Shown piece after piece: positions 9,326 to 21,654 of a DNA stretch of 64,000 bases. The stretch is from Mercurialis annua. Lineage: Eukaryota > Streptophyta > Magnoliopsida > Malpighiales > Euphorbiaceae. The notes beneath the pieces were generated by a model, which saw only the letters and a list, made by a program, of their open reading frames with translations, was not told the DNA's origin and ran no database searches. Location: positions 3,479,501 to 3,543,500 of the forward strand of contig NC_065575.1 in the NCBI RefSeq assembly GCF_937616625.2, read 5' to 3'. Position 1 is the stretch's first letter, and each line of letters opens with the position of its first letter. Made by a program: the position numbers and the translations under genes.

Positions 9326-11200
9326 CTATAAAAAAAAATACTAGAATCAGTAACAAATTGCTGCAAATAGTGCTAAAATTATTACTATTAACATATAGAA
9401 ACAAAAAGAATCGTGATATGTCACTAATAAAACATTGTCTTAAGTAATTAATTACTATAAAATTTGTACAAAATTTTATACCAAATACTTATCATTTATC
9501 AAAAAATAAAATACCAAATATTTATGAGATTATTAATTAAAAACTAACCTACTTTTGAAAAGTTTGTTTTGCCCATGATTTGGTAATTTCGGTCGCTATC
9601 GTATATTTTATTTATAAAAATAACCATTTTTCAATTAGAGTTTCACTTACTATGGATTTTTTAACAGACAAAAATAGTGAGTTTCGACGAATGGGCAAAC
9701 GATCATCAGTAAGTATAAACGATCGTCTAAAAAGTGAGAAACTGAGTGATTGTTTTTGCTATGGAATTCTTGAGTTTATTATTGAGGTATTTTGTGTGCT
9801 TATTGATAATCTAGCATCAAAAGTGACGTGCATGTATTGTTTGATGATGGATTCCATGATTTTTATTGACATGCATGATTATATACAGATTTGAAAGATT
9901 AAAATGGAAGTTGATCATTAATTTGGCAATTAAAATGGATTAGATGATTGAATTATGAAAATTGACATAAAACCATATGAATATGATTTTAAATACCTTG
10001 CATGTCCAAGTTTACATGCTTTGATGATTGAAATTCTGAGATGGGATATGCTTAAAATTGAGTGAGTTTGATGAAATTGTAAGTTTAGGGGTCAAAGTGT
10101 AAATTTTCAAAAAATTAAAGGACTTGAGTGATAATTGTACAAAAATTGGAAATCCAGACATATGAGGTCTTATATTATTGATTTTTATAATTTATGTTGA
10201 ACTTGAATTGATTGAATTGAATTTGAAAAAAAAGGACTAACTTGTATATTTTGATAAATTGAACATTTTTCGGTAATTAGACCAAACAAATGAATTTCTG
10301 AAAATTTCATGCTGAACATATATGATTTAAAAAGAGACAGATTGAATTGAGAAGTATTGATTGAAATAATCGATTTGGACATAAATGGCCAAAAATAAAG
10401 TTTAAGGGGCCAAAATGGCAATTTTTCCAAAATGAATAATTTTGATGAACTGGGACTGAGATAGTGTCCAAATATATTGATAATTTATTTTGGAAAATTT
10501 TGAAAGAGTTCTGAAAGGAAAAGAATTGAATTACATATATTGAAAAGATTGTGTAGTTTTGGGTACTTTTGCAAAAACCCAACTATTTGAACCGAATGGG
10601 CTGATTTGATAAAATATTTTGAGAAATATCTTGAAAAGTATTGCAAAAGAAAAGATATGGCAAAATCGAAAAGATCGAATTGATCGAATTTAAAAATAAA
10701 ATTTATCTGTTTACACTCCAAGACAAAATTTATAATTTTCTGATGTTTTATGTAAATGTGAATTTTTTTTAAACATTGATGTATAAAAATTAGATCGATG
10801 GTATCAAATTGTATTCCTATTGAAAACTGGGCTGGTAAAGATAGACTAAGCCGACGGGTTACAAATATCGTAATTTCGCCGATACCGTCGAGTAATGAAT
10901 ATAGCACTCGGCCGATGAAGAACAGAAAGTTATATCAAGATAAGAAATATCAAAGTTCTAAAAAAAATTGTTCTAAATAATATTTAATCGAGAAAAGATT
11001 TCACGAAGCTCAACTTGATAATGATTTCAAAATAGGAGAATGTTTTTCAAAAGTAAAATGAAAATGATTGAGTGATGAAGTATTTGATTGATTGATTGAA
11101 ATGGAGTCTATGTGTATTCTAAAGTTAGGGATACATATTTTAAGTACGAATTTTAATTAATGACGGAACACCTGAAAAATCCAAAAATCCACACCGCTAA
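9326..11200. other. Intergenic, no gene recognised; old repeat-like sequence
   Basis: A long stretch of simple AT-rich sequence. 10030-10560 uses phrases such as 'AAAATGGCAA', 'GGGGCCAAAATGG' and 'ATTGAATTGA' repeatedly, which resembles non-coding parts of old retrotransposons. No ends or domains were found. Confidence 0.4.
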
Positions 11201-11437
11201 GAAGCAAGGGGTCACGTGAAAGCCCTATAAATAGGTAACAATTCCACCCTTTGAAGACACGTTCATCACATTATATCTTAGACATTCAAACTATTAACTT
11301 TAACATCAGAATGATCTCGGGGTTAGTAACTCAAGTTTCATCCCTATCGCTATCTCTCCTCATATTTCACACAGGAAATCCACGCGGCCATCAGCAAACA
11401 TACCGCACATCAACCATACCTCCTATCATCTCTGGGT

Positions 11438-11465
11438 CCATCATTTGGCTCCGTTTGTGGGAACT
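11438..11465 (+). promoter_or_regulatory. Primer-binding-site-like sequence of a Ty3/Gypsy remnant
   Basis: TTTGGCTCCGTTTGTGGGAA resembles the primer-binding region of plant Ty3/Gypsy elements of the Tat group and lies just before the decayed gag. The left LTR boundary could not be placed. Confidence 0.45.
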
Positions 11466-11499
11466 TAGTTTCAATATAAATTTAATGATCGGATACCAA

Positions 11500-13640
11500 A
11501 AATGATGGGAACCAAGAAAAACCCACCAAACCCAGTAATAAAAAAAGGCCCAATCAACCCAAACCTACGACAAACAACTGACGATACTCCCTTCATCCCA
11601 ATACCTTCACATCTGACATGACGAGTGTATTTGATCCACTTATAGGGATTTGGAACGCCCGAGACTAGTCGAGGAGGGAGTTTTAATCCTACTTTGCAAG
11701 AGATGATCAATCATACAATTGACAGAGCTATGAAGCAGTTCCGAGCAGACATAGCAACGGTGATAGATGAGGCGACGAGCGCGCTTAGATCACGGACACC
11801 CGGAAAAATAATAGACGAAGACCAAGAGGACAGACAATAGAGAAAGAGGAACCTTTGGTGAACGACACGACTAACGGATCAAGAGAAAGAAGGACGAGGA
11901 GATGAGAGGAAGAAGTCGACCACTAGCATAAAGACCAAAAACAATAGAGGAAACCACCCTGAAGACAGTGAGGAGAAGGCAATCAGAAATAACAACGGAA
12001 GGGATGGACATGTTAAAAGTGCAGAGGATGGTAGCAAAAGCCATAAAATCGGCAATAAAAGATAATCTAAGGGAGCATATCAGCACTAGAAGCCTGACAC
12101 GAGGAAAGTCACCGTTTGCCATCGAAATCCTCTCTGAAAAGCTGTCAGAAAGGTTCAAAATACCAAACATTGACAATTTCGACGGAACAGGGTGCCCCTA
12201 AAACCATGTGACGAAATTATATAAAAGGATGGTTCTCCTGGACGTAACTGATCGATACTCTACGAAACCTTCCACACGACTCTTAGCGACACAGTACAGC
12301 GGTCGTTCAACAATCTGGGAGCCGAGACTATCTAAACCTGAAGCAGCTAAATCGAGAATTCGTGATGAGCTTTTCACAAACATCCCCCCAAAGAGAAGTT
12401 CAGAGGAATTATACAGGTGCAGATAAGAAGAGGGAGAAACACTAAGGGCGTACATTGAGAGATTTAACAACGAAGCCATGAGAATCGAAGACCTAAACAA
12501 CGATAAGTAGTGCAAACACTGAAGAAGGGCACCCAGATGGGCGTACTAAAAGATAAGCTAAGATTGAAGAAACCCAAGACTTATCAAGAAGTCATGGCGG
12601 TAGCTCAAAAGTGCATAAACATAGACGATGGGAGGAGGCAGAAGAACATGGACGCACCCAAGAAGGAGGAAAAAGGACGATCATCACAAAGACACACATC
12701 CAACTCACGAAGTGGCATTACGAGTAATCTTAAAAGCATTAGCAAGTACTCACCTTATGTAGATACCAACCATTAGAGAAGCGGCATCAGATACACAGGA
12801 GAGGACTACATAAGCGGAAGGTATGGGGACCGAAACGAAGTGTTCACGCCTCTCAATACCTCTAGAGTCAATGTTCTAATGTGGTTTAAAGAAAACCGAA
12901 ATCCTATGACCAGGCCAAGAAGGATGATTCACAGAATCAGGCCAAGAGATGAAAGCAAGTACTGCAAGTTATATGAGGACTACGGGCATGACACGGAGGA
13001 ATGTTACAACCTGAAGAAGGAAATCAAGAAACTGATTGAATCAGGATCAATAAGGAAGTTCACACAAGGAAAGGAAGAAAAGGAGCGTCATAAAGAGGAG
13101 GCGGAGCAAGAGGTCAAGAAGGAAGAGGACAAAGGAAAGAAAAAAGAAATAGCAGGAGTGATTAATGTTATTATTGGAGGAAGAACCCCTAGAACCGCCA
13201 AGAAGAGATCCATGACAGAGATCATGCATATATCTGAGAGAAGCCGAGGAGAGATGAGCATAGCAAACGTCATTTCCTTCGAACTGTAAGACGGAGTGCA
13301 TGTACAATGCCCCCATAATGATGTCTTGGTGATAAAAGGAATCGTTAACAACTACTTGGTAATGAAGCTGCTAGTCGATGAAGGAAGTGCCGTCAACTTG
13401 ATGATCTAGGAGGTGTACAGAGGCCTTGACAGAGAATTGTAGAGGCTAAATCATTTCCCTACACCGATTGTCGGTTTGAGAGAAACTTCCATCCAACCGA
13501 AAGGCCTAGCGGACCTAATTTTAGGAATTCAGAAGGGGAGAAGAGGGAATAAAAGAGATCAAAACCCAATTCAGCATAGTTAATATGCCGGTCGCATACT
13601 ATAGGATACTGGGAAGAGCATTTCTCTACGTCTCCGGCAT
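11500..13640 (+). pseudogene. Decayed Ty3/Gypsy gag-protease region
   Basis: A gag-like frame broken by several stops and shifts. Visible parts are the core (FDGTGCP near 12180; KSRIRDELFTNIPP; ETLRAYIERFNNEAMRI near 12440; LKDKLRLKKPKTYQEVM near 12550), a knuckle-like YCKLYEDYGHDTEECYNLK near 12960, and a protease-like LLVDEGSAVNLM near 13370, matching the aspartic protease D-x-G-S motif. A last trace GRAFLYVSGI appears near 13610. There is no reverse transcriptase or integrase. The order gag, knuckle, protease fits the Tat branch of plant Ty3/Gypsy elements. At least four in-frame stops make it non-functional. Confidence 0.8.
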
Positions 13641-13699
13641 AATTATATATAAAGGATGAAATTTTGAAAGATATAGATATACAGACAACAAAACAAGAT

Positions 13700-14190
13700 T
13701 AAACAAAACATACGATATGCCAGGGCAGTGATCCTCGAGCATGTATGGGCATGGTCCCTCAATTACAGCAAATTAAAATAAAAAAGATGAAAAATATGAG
13801 AAACGTTTCTCATAAGTCAACGACTAGAACATGCGAGAAACATTTCTCGTAAGGCAACAGCCAAAATTGAGAAACATTTCTCAAAAGACAAACAGCCAAA
13901 AAAATGGAAAACACCTCCCAAAGGTACATAGAAAAACACAAAATAAAACACATAAATATCCAACAGCAACACACGAGAGAAGAAGGAAGAGAAACGGCCC
14001 CCAAGCCAAAAGAAAAACAAGCAACATCAAAATAAAAAATGACACGATATGCCAAGGCGAACCAAAAAGATAAGATATGCCAGGCTATGACCCTCGAATA
14101 TGTCAGGGTCCGGTCCCTCGATTACAGTTTTTTTTAGAAACATTTCTTAAAAGACAAACACCAAAGAACACATGAGAAACATTTCTCTAA
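13700..14190. repeat. Repeated non-coding motifs after the Gypsy gag remnant
   Basis: A phrase beginning GATATGCCAGG and ending with GGTCCCTC(A/G)ATTACA occurs twice (about 13708 and 14072). The palindrome GAGAAA(C)(A/G)TTTCTC recurs about five times between 13798 and 14190. This is probably the degenerate non-coding part of the same LTR element. Confidence 0.6.
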
Positions 14191-14381
14191 AAAAGAGAGC
14201 AAGGAAGGTAATGTAAAAACACAACTACAACAAAGACAACATCAAAAGAAAAGAAGAACAAAAGGAGATGATCCTCAAAGAGAATACAAGAAATGAACAT
14301 ACAACGGAAAAAAAACAAGCAAGGGAAAGAAGAAACAACATTCAATCAAGTACTAGATGATCGCAGGTAACAAAAGCATAA

Positions 14382-17300
14382 TCTATATATTATATAATTG
14401 AGAGGACCAACGGAGCCCTCTCATTCATTCTCACCAAATAGAGCATTTATAGAGTTTCCAATTTTTTTAAACTACTTCAATTTTTATTATTAAATAATTA
14501 TTATTAATTTTCAGTTTAAAAGATATACAAACTATATCAATACAATTACGTGTTTAAACTACTTCAATTCAATTTGGTGATAGAGATTATATTCATCCTA
14601 AATAAACTCTATCACCGGACTTAACATTTTATAGTCTCCAATCTCCATCATATTTTTAAACCTTACTAAAATTCTATTTTCTTATTAATCTCTTTATTTT
14701 AGTTTCAGAATTGAACTTTTCAATAATGGTGGATGAAGTCACTATACTTTTTCAAATATCAAATTCTACAGTACAATGAGATTGTGTTAAGAGGGCTTGC
14801 AATTTATTCTCCCCCAAATATGGTTAGCATTATGTGAACTGTTTATCATTTTTTTTTGAGAAAAAATTATTCTATTATTCTTTGTTTTGTTAAATTTGTA
14901 TTTATTTACATTGTTGATTGACCATCAATTATAGTAATTTTATTTTTATGTAATACATTTTTGGACGGTAAAGCTCCAATTAATTGTGAAAAAAGCACAA
15001 AATGCATATTACTTCACCGGCTTCATCTGCATTAGTAGATATATAATCTTCCAAATATGTATAGTATATTTTAGTAAAAGATTTTTTTTTTTCCATGAAT
15101 TGTGGGTTATCATTTTTAAAAACTTCAGAGTTCTTAAATTATTGCGTTTCAAGAAGAAAAATCAAAAATTCTCAAATAAAAGAGTATTTTTAATTTTTTT
15201 AGTTATTTTTAGAGAATATAGAAAAGAAAAAAATTACGGATAATCACATATTATCATCTTTCTGTTTTTGTTTCGTTTTTTTAATTTAATATGTAGTTGA
15301 GATGATTTTAATTTGATAATTATACAGGTATTATTGCTCTTCAAGGATTTCAGCAAAACTAGAAATTCCATTTAGCTCCCTCGAATATTCCAGCTGCTGT
15401 CGAGGATATATTTTTATAAATCTCAATTATCACTTTAGTTGTTAAGTTTTCTACAACTCTACTTACTCTTAAGGTACTATTCTTATGTTTAAATGATCAA
15501 ACTATTTTCTTAAGTTTTCTACAACTCTACTTACTCTTAAGGTACTATTCTTATGTTTAAATGATCAAACTATTTTCTTTTGTTCTTATGTTTTCGTTTG
15601 TTAATTGATCAATATACACAATTTTATTATTTCACTAATTGTCCAAATTGGATTTGTGTTTAGCTTTAAATATGCAAAAATAAATATTACAGATAATTGA
15701 TCAACTTACACCATTTTATTATTCACTAATTGTCCAAATTGGATTGGTTTTGATAAAAAAGCGGTCTTGAGGTTAGCTTTAAACATGCAAAGATGAGTAA
15801 TACAGAGTAAAATTTATGAACTTTTACTTTATGTGTAAAAATTTATGAAATCTGAGGATATGCAAGTATGAGGTTACCAAAATATAGCGTTGTTTAATAA
15901 AAATATTTTGTTTAAGCTTCAGTGTGTTCTGTAATTTAAAAAAGTAAAAGTTAAAACAGTTAAAGATAAGCAGGTTTTAAATGAATATATTTTATAAGCA
16001 ATTCAGCAACACTTTTTTCCTCTCTATATATAAATATGTATTTTCAAATTTACACTCACCACTCTTTGTCAAAACCAAATTTCAGTTTGATTCTCAGCCC
16101 ATAAATATAAGATAGGTATATTTTTCTACGATTTATTGGTGCATTCTTATGTTTTTAAATGCTTTTGGTGCGTCGTTATCTCTTCGAATGCTTATCAGAA
16201 TTGTGATAAACTATTTCATAGATAATTAGATGATTAATGTTCATATTTTTTTCTTCATGATTTCGTGTTTAGGACAATTTAGGTGTGCTAAATTTTATAT
16301 TTTAAAAAATACGATTTGCAAATCGATACTGGGCATATCGTTATTTAGGATAAATGTAATGTTTTAGCTAGATAAATGCCCATAAATTGTTTGATGAAAT
16401 GGGTATTGAAAGAACAAGCAGAAAAAAATCATATCTATATTTTTTGCGTTTAGTTAATGAGTAGACAACATTTGTTATGTTATGGTTCATTAGATCAATT
16501 AAGTGATTTAAAGCAATTGGATTCGTTAATGCCCTCGCTATATATACATATATTCCGAAAATGCAGTTATCGTGGTGCCAGACTGCCACTGTTTGCATTA
16601 TCTTTATAAGAACTTAGAAAACCATTCTTCAAAAACAGTGGAACTCAAAGAATATTTCAATTTTATGGTTTATAATTTTTTTGCTATTTTCTTTTTGGAG
16701 TTGATTAGTGCAGTTTCATGATGTAGGTTTGGAAAATATACCACATTAACTATTGATGTTTTTCATTTCATCTGTTTTGTGATTTCTTCTTATTGAGTTT
16801 TTATTTATTTTACATATTGATACTTATTATTAAATCAAATTTTCTTTAATCTAGATTTGATTGCGTGAACATAATGCTGATTTTATTGAACAATTAATTT
16901 GTAACTAAATTATACTGATACTCTTGATTTGATTCCATGTGGCCATGAATCACATGTTTGTTGTGTTTGTCCATACCACAAGAAAAATATTCGGATAATT
17001 TATTTTCTTTCTTCTGATGTTTTGTATTTATTAGTAGAATTTAATTATGACCATGTCATTTTCTCATGGTGTATATTATCATGTCATTTAAAATTTGATG
17101 AAAATAAATGAGATGCCTCTATTTAACAAATCAAGACATAAAAGACAGAAGATGGAAGATGCCAAATAACAGTTGCATTAGTTATAGTTTTTTTCCCTAC
17201 AATTTATTAATTATATGTAGTTTTTAATTTATTTACAAATATAAAATTCAAAAAACGTATCGTATATATTTAGCATTTTAAAAGAATTCATAACTAGGAC

Positions 17301-17428
17301 AGTTAGATATATTTTTCTTATTAGTTCATAAATTATAAATTTTTATTTTTTTAAGAATTATTTATATTACATTTTTTACAAATTATGTATAAATTTGATT
17401 CCGCGCAAATGCGCGGGCTTTCGACTAG
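14382..17428 (+). mobile_element. Non-autonomous Helitron, 3.05 kb
   Basis: The 5' end TCTATATATTATATAA follows an A. The 3' end has the hairpin CCGCGCAAATGCGCGG (17401-17416), then a short spacer and CTAG followed by T. These are the diagnostic Helitron features, and insertion between A and T leaves no target duplication. No Rep/helicase ORF is present. The interior holds a tandem duplication of about 70 bp (15445-15580) and a second, looser duplication (15600-15680 against 15690-15800). I could not identify any captured gene fragment. Confidence 0.85.
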
Positions 17429-18030
17429 TATTATAAAAATCCCCCCCCCCAAAAAAAAAAAAAGATTCGTAGATCTCATTTCAAAAATTTGTGACTTTTT
17501 GTACGATTCCTAAGCTTTTTTAATTCTCGGATTCTTCTAAACCGTTCACACCCCTACTGTTAGTTACTTAATGTTTAAAAAAAAATCTTCTTCTTCCTGA
17601 GTAATAAATGTGCCATTTATTTATTTATTTCATATGTTCTATTGTCTCTCTTTCCTTTTAAATGTCACCTTTTCAAGTTATTTTTGTACCAAAATAGTTA
17701 TCCATTACAAATTTCAGTGATAAAAAATAAAAAATTACATTATTATCCTTTTGTTTAACTAGTGAAGTAAAAAGAGTATTTATAAATATATGGACTTTTA
17801 TTGTTTCTTTTTAAGGCTGTTTAGTTATTTACATGGATTTTTTAATGATATTTTCAATATGTGTATTTTGTTGAAAATTGACATTTTAAAGAATGGTTTA
17901 TCTACACTAAAAATATGAGGTCAAAGAATTTTTTTTATATTATAAAGGCTAAACCCATCTAGAAACATATGTACTATATTTTTTTTTTCCAGATAAGTTT
18001 TAATTTTTTTGCATATTTTTATTCCGTGTA
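17429..18030. other. Intergenic; C/A homopolymer run, no gene
   Basis: A poly-C run and a poly-A run lie at about 17442-17463. The remainder is AT-rich with no gene. Confidence 0.5.
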
Positions 18031-18391
18031 CTTAATTTTTAATTTTCAAACATATGGAAAAATTAGTTTCTAATACTATAGTATTTATTATATTTTGAAA
18101 ATAAATTTATGAGACGATGACGAGATGATAAAAAATCAATTCAAAAACATAATTCCTAAATTCTATGAATTCAACCCCTAAATATAAAATAAATTTTTTA
18201 AAATAGAAATAGCAACTAAATTTGATGGCGGGTCTCCGGATAGAAGCCAAATATCATAACCTAGGATGACAATGGAATTCTTGATAAGATAGCTCTCTAA
18301 TTACTAAATTAAGAAAAGTACTATTTGTATTAAGCTAAGATTAACTTCTTCTACTATTATTTGCTAATATTAACTTCTTTAACTATTATTT

Positions 18392-18492
18392 ACTTCATGC
18401 AAAATAAACGTAAAATGAATAAACTAATTATTACCATTCACTAATTAAAGTAATTAATTTATTTGAGTAAAGCAACAATTCACCTATAAATA
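18392..18492 (+). promoter_or_regulatory. Conserved upstream block and TATA box of SPH gene 2
   Basis: The same ACTTCATGCAAAATAAA and ATTCACTAATTAAAGT pieces as for gene 1, followed by TATAAATA at 18485-18492, 52 bp before the ATG. Confidence 0.7.
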
Positions 18493-18536
18493 AAAACCTC
18501 ATAAGTTAATCTTATAAAATTTAAAATAAAGTAAAA

Positions 18537-18947
18537 ATGAAATCTTTCAAGAGAGAATACGTCGTGCTATTGATGTTCGTGTTGCTAGTATCATCAAGCG
18601 GCTCGTTATTTAGTAGGGATAGGGTTTGGGTACGGATATACAGCGGTGCAAAAAGTAAATCTCATTTTCTCAACCTTCATTGCAGATCAGGAGATGATGA
18701 TTTTGGTAATAAAGAATTAAAATCTAAAGAGTTTTTTGAGTTTTCCTTTAAACCTAACTTTTTTGGAAAGACTGCATTTTATTGTGACTTTAAATTTGAT
18801 GACTTTAGTATAACTAAAGTAGATGTTTGGGGCGGTAAAAAAAATATCAATTGTGAGTTTTGTTATTGGCAGTTTCAAGCGGATGGTCTTTGTCTTAATT
18901 ATATACCTGGTAACGAGAAATTTGTTGATTGTCGTGTTAAATGGTAA
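18537..18947 (+). CDS. S-protein homologue (SPH, plant self-incompatibility S1 family), gene 2
   Basis: An intronless ORF of 136 residues. Residues 1-24 are a signal peptide (MKSFKREYVVLLMFVLLVSS). The secreted part has the SPH signatures LHCRSGDDDFG, EFSFKPNFFGKTAFYCDF, CEFCYWQF and DCRVKW, with cysteines at 49, 83, 106, 109, 119 and 132. It is closest to gene 3: both share the GAKSK insert near residue 40 and FYCDF, and are one residue longer than genes 1 and 4. A mid-region VDVWGG replaces the VDVYGG of the paralogues. The surrounding unit has been invaded by a MITE, a Helitron and a LINE, but the coding region is clean, which suggests it is still under selection or young. The specific role is unknown; the family is secreted and includes the poppy self-incompatibility determinant. 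Confidence 0.93.
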   Translation: MKSFKREYVVLLMFVLLVSSSGSLFSRDRVWVRIYSGAKSKSHFLNLHCRSGDDDFGNKELKSKEFFEFSFKPNFFGKTAFYCDFKFDDFSITKVDVWGGKKNINCEFCYWQFQADGLCLNYIPGNEKFVDCRVKW

Positions 18948-18998
18948 ATATAATCTTTCTTACTTCTATTATCAAATTTTTTTATCTATTACATTATA

Positions 18999-19356
18999 AG
19001 GTTAATTTTATATAAAATCACTGATTTTACACGTGTTTTCATTTTAATCACGTCCTTTAAAAAATATCAAATAAAAGCATCACCTTTTATTTTTTTGCAA
19101 TCTATCACAAATGTGAAAATTCGGTGTACTCGATAACCGAAATCAACAAAAAAAAAGTAAGATGAAGGTATTTTTTGTATTAATTAGAGCATTAGTCAGA
19201 TTATGATATTTATTTGGGAGAAAAAGACACCGGATTTTCTCATCGGTGATAGATTTACAAAAAAATGAAAAGTGGTGATTTTATTTGACACTTTTTAAAG
19301 GACTTAATAAAAATAAAAAAACATGTAAAAATAGTGATTTTATATGGAGTTAACCT
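18999..19356. mobile_element. Mutator-like MITE in SPH unit 2
   Basis: Long terminal inverted repeats start AGGTTAA(T/C)T...ATATAAAATCACT. The flanks TACATTATA at 18990-18998 and 19357-19365 form a perfect 9-bp duplication. The paralogous site after SPH gene 4 (TCTACATTATATAT) is empty. Confidence 0.85.
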
Positions 19357-19532
19357 TACATTATATGTATATACCAACATTCAATAATCGAGTCATATGT
19401 ATATACATATATGTATGATGTATGTGTTTAATAATATAAATGCGATTCATTAATGTATAAATTTTTTATTTGAATTTGACATAAAATAAAATTACAATTG
19501 ATATGCTAATTTTATTTGGAAAATTAAAATTA

Positions 19533-19841
19533 GGATTAATGTTAAAAAAAATCACGAAATTTATACGTTTTTTCATTTTAATTACGCAGTTTAATTTTTT
19601 TCATTTTCATGCACGAATTACCATTTTTTTTTCAAATTCATGCACGGTGATGAGGTGACACTCATTCAATGGTGTAAAATTACCTCCACCTCATCAAATT
19701 ACATCAATGGAGCCGTGACACCTTAGCACCGTGCATGAATTTGAGAAAAAGTGGTAGTTCGTGTATGAAAATTAGAAAATTTAAACTGCGTGATTAAAAT
19801 AAAAAAACGTGTAAACTTGATGAATTTTATGACATTAACCC
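19533..19841. mobile_element. Second inverted-repeat MITE in SPH unit 2
   Basis: The left end GGATTAATGTTAAAAAAAAT and the right end TGACATTAACCC reversed are inverted repeats that continue inward (a TACG(T)TTTTTTCATTTTAAT phrase on both arms). The interior has a ~20-bp element around CATGCACGGTG on both arms. No clean target duplication was found. Confidence 0.65.
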
Positions 19842-20049
19842 ATTTTAACACTTTTATACTGATTGAGCATCGCAATGAATATCCGATGGTATATATGATC
19901 TTCTTTACCTATAGCTAGAGACTCTTATTCATGTAAAATGAAACAACTATATCATAGATAGCCTTTGATAAAGTAATTACTAATTAATAGTGAAACTATT
20001 AATTCACTAAAAAAATAAGAAGAACATTAAAAAATTTAAAATAAAGTAA

Positions 20050-20250
20050 AAAGTAATTATTTTTCAAAAGAAAGATTATTGATATTTATGTTACTAATAA
20101 ATGATGTTTTATTTTGAACAGGAATGTAACTAGCCCACATTTTAATTAGTATTGGTGAAGCAGAGTTACAAATTGATCACTTTTTGGATTTTTCTTTGAA
20201 CCTAATATATTTGGAAGGATATATATTTTTTTGAAAGAATAATTCATCAA
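20050..20250 (+). pseudogene. Decayed SPH copy downstream of SPH gene 2
   Basis: It starts with a degraded leader (the AAATTTAAAATAAAGTAAAA phrase also seen before the intact genes), then a signal-peptide relic without ATG, the shared TGA stop in TTTTGAACAGG, and a central SPH segment starting at GGTGAAGCAGAG. One T is missing relative to the copies in units 1 and 3, which adds a frameshift within the FSFEPN region. Confidence 0.78.
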
Positions 20251-20320
20251 AAACAAATTTGTTATTATTTTAATTCTGATTTCAATTGTATTTCTATAAT
20301 TATTTGGTACATTTTTAATA

Positions 20321-21175
20321 CTAGTTTCGCATTACGTGCTATGCACGTGGCTCGTAAGATGACTCGTGACTCGTAATGTAACTCATCAATTTATATATTA
20401 ATTTAATGCATTATAATTATATCAATATTTATAGTTAAATTTAAATTAGCCATAATTTTTTATTATAAATAAAAATAATTTCTCAATTTTTTAATTTGTG
20501 AAATTAATTAACGTTAATATTACTTATTTTTAATTTATATATTTATTAAAATTTATTATAACTTTTCCAATGTATTTTAATTATAATTAGTATTAAATTA
20601 GTTAGAGTTTTTCTTCGGTTATGAAATATTTTCATGAGTTTGATTAAAACTATTAATTGAATTAATAATTAAAATATTACTAAGTGTAATGTTATATTTA
20701 ATAAATTCGATTTTTATTGAAATAGGAAATATTTTATGCAACCAAATACTATAAAATAGCTTTTAAGAAAATCATATATGATATATTATAAAATAACTAT
20801 TATAGAATTTGTTAATTTAGATTACAATACAAATTCTAAATTAACTCCTATTATAGATCTAAAGAGTGTTGAAAGTGGTTTGTTATTTGGACTCCATAAA
20901 TTGATCAACTCATAATGGAATTTGTATATAACTTTAGCACGTAAACTAACAAACCAATGAAAATTATATATTTAGAGTAGTTTAACTCGGTCACTATTGT
21001 AGATAAGTTAGGAATCTTTTTTTCTTATTACGAATAAGTTAGGAATAGTTAATATTAATATTTAATAATTAATTAATCAATTATAAAACCTCAATTTAAT
21101 GATAATTTAAAAGCGCTATAAGGTAAATGTGCCTGTCCCACCCATCCGTGCTTTTATATATAGTATAGATATAGA
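20321..21175 (-). mobile_element. Non-autonomous Helitron (minus strand) in SPH unit 2
   Basis: On the minus strand it starts TCTATATCTATACTATATAT after an A and ends with the hairpin CGTGCATAGCACG, GCGAAA, then CTAG next to T. Units 3 and 4 (about 36412 and 58905) carry the uninterrupted sequence TTTTTAATATAAA, which fixes the insertion between A and T and supports 21175 as the 5' boundary. No ORF. The 3' terminus is nearly identical to that at 33396. Confidence 0.87.
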
Positions 21176-21654
21176 TAAATATTATATGAATAAATAATAA
21201 CTACATATGTATGTTATAATGTGCTTTTTATTTTTCAATAATCTGTTTTCTGAATTAGATTACTTTAAAAAATTTATTTATATTTCTATGTTTAAATTCA
21301 ACTCTTATTGGAATTGAACTCTGGATTAATTTCATATGCCTTATTAGAGTCAAACTCTTACACTCTTAATTATTTTTCATACATTAATTAAATATTACTT
21401 ATAAATTATATAAATAGTCTTAATAAATACACTTCATAGATGGCTATGCCTTGCAGTTGCAACTGATAAATTAATAAGGCTATATAAATCTTGTTTCTTG
21501 AATTAAAAAAGAAATATATTTTTTTAAAATTATAGAGCATATGCTTTTCTTATGAAGGTGTGAGGCATAATTTGGTTCTCTTTCATAAAATTTAAGATCA
21601 ACGTTTTAGAGATAAAATAAAATAAAATAAAACACCAAATATGTAGAGGATTGG

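Noticed and set aside
16929..17111. Cys-rich short ORF (CGHESHVCCVCPYH) inside the Helitron
   Set aside because: The spacing does not fit a known zinc-finger type, the ORF is 60 codons, and the region otherwise looks non-coding.
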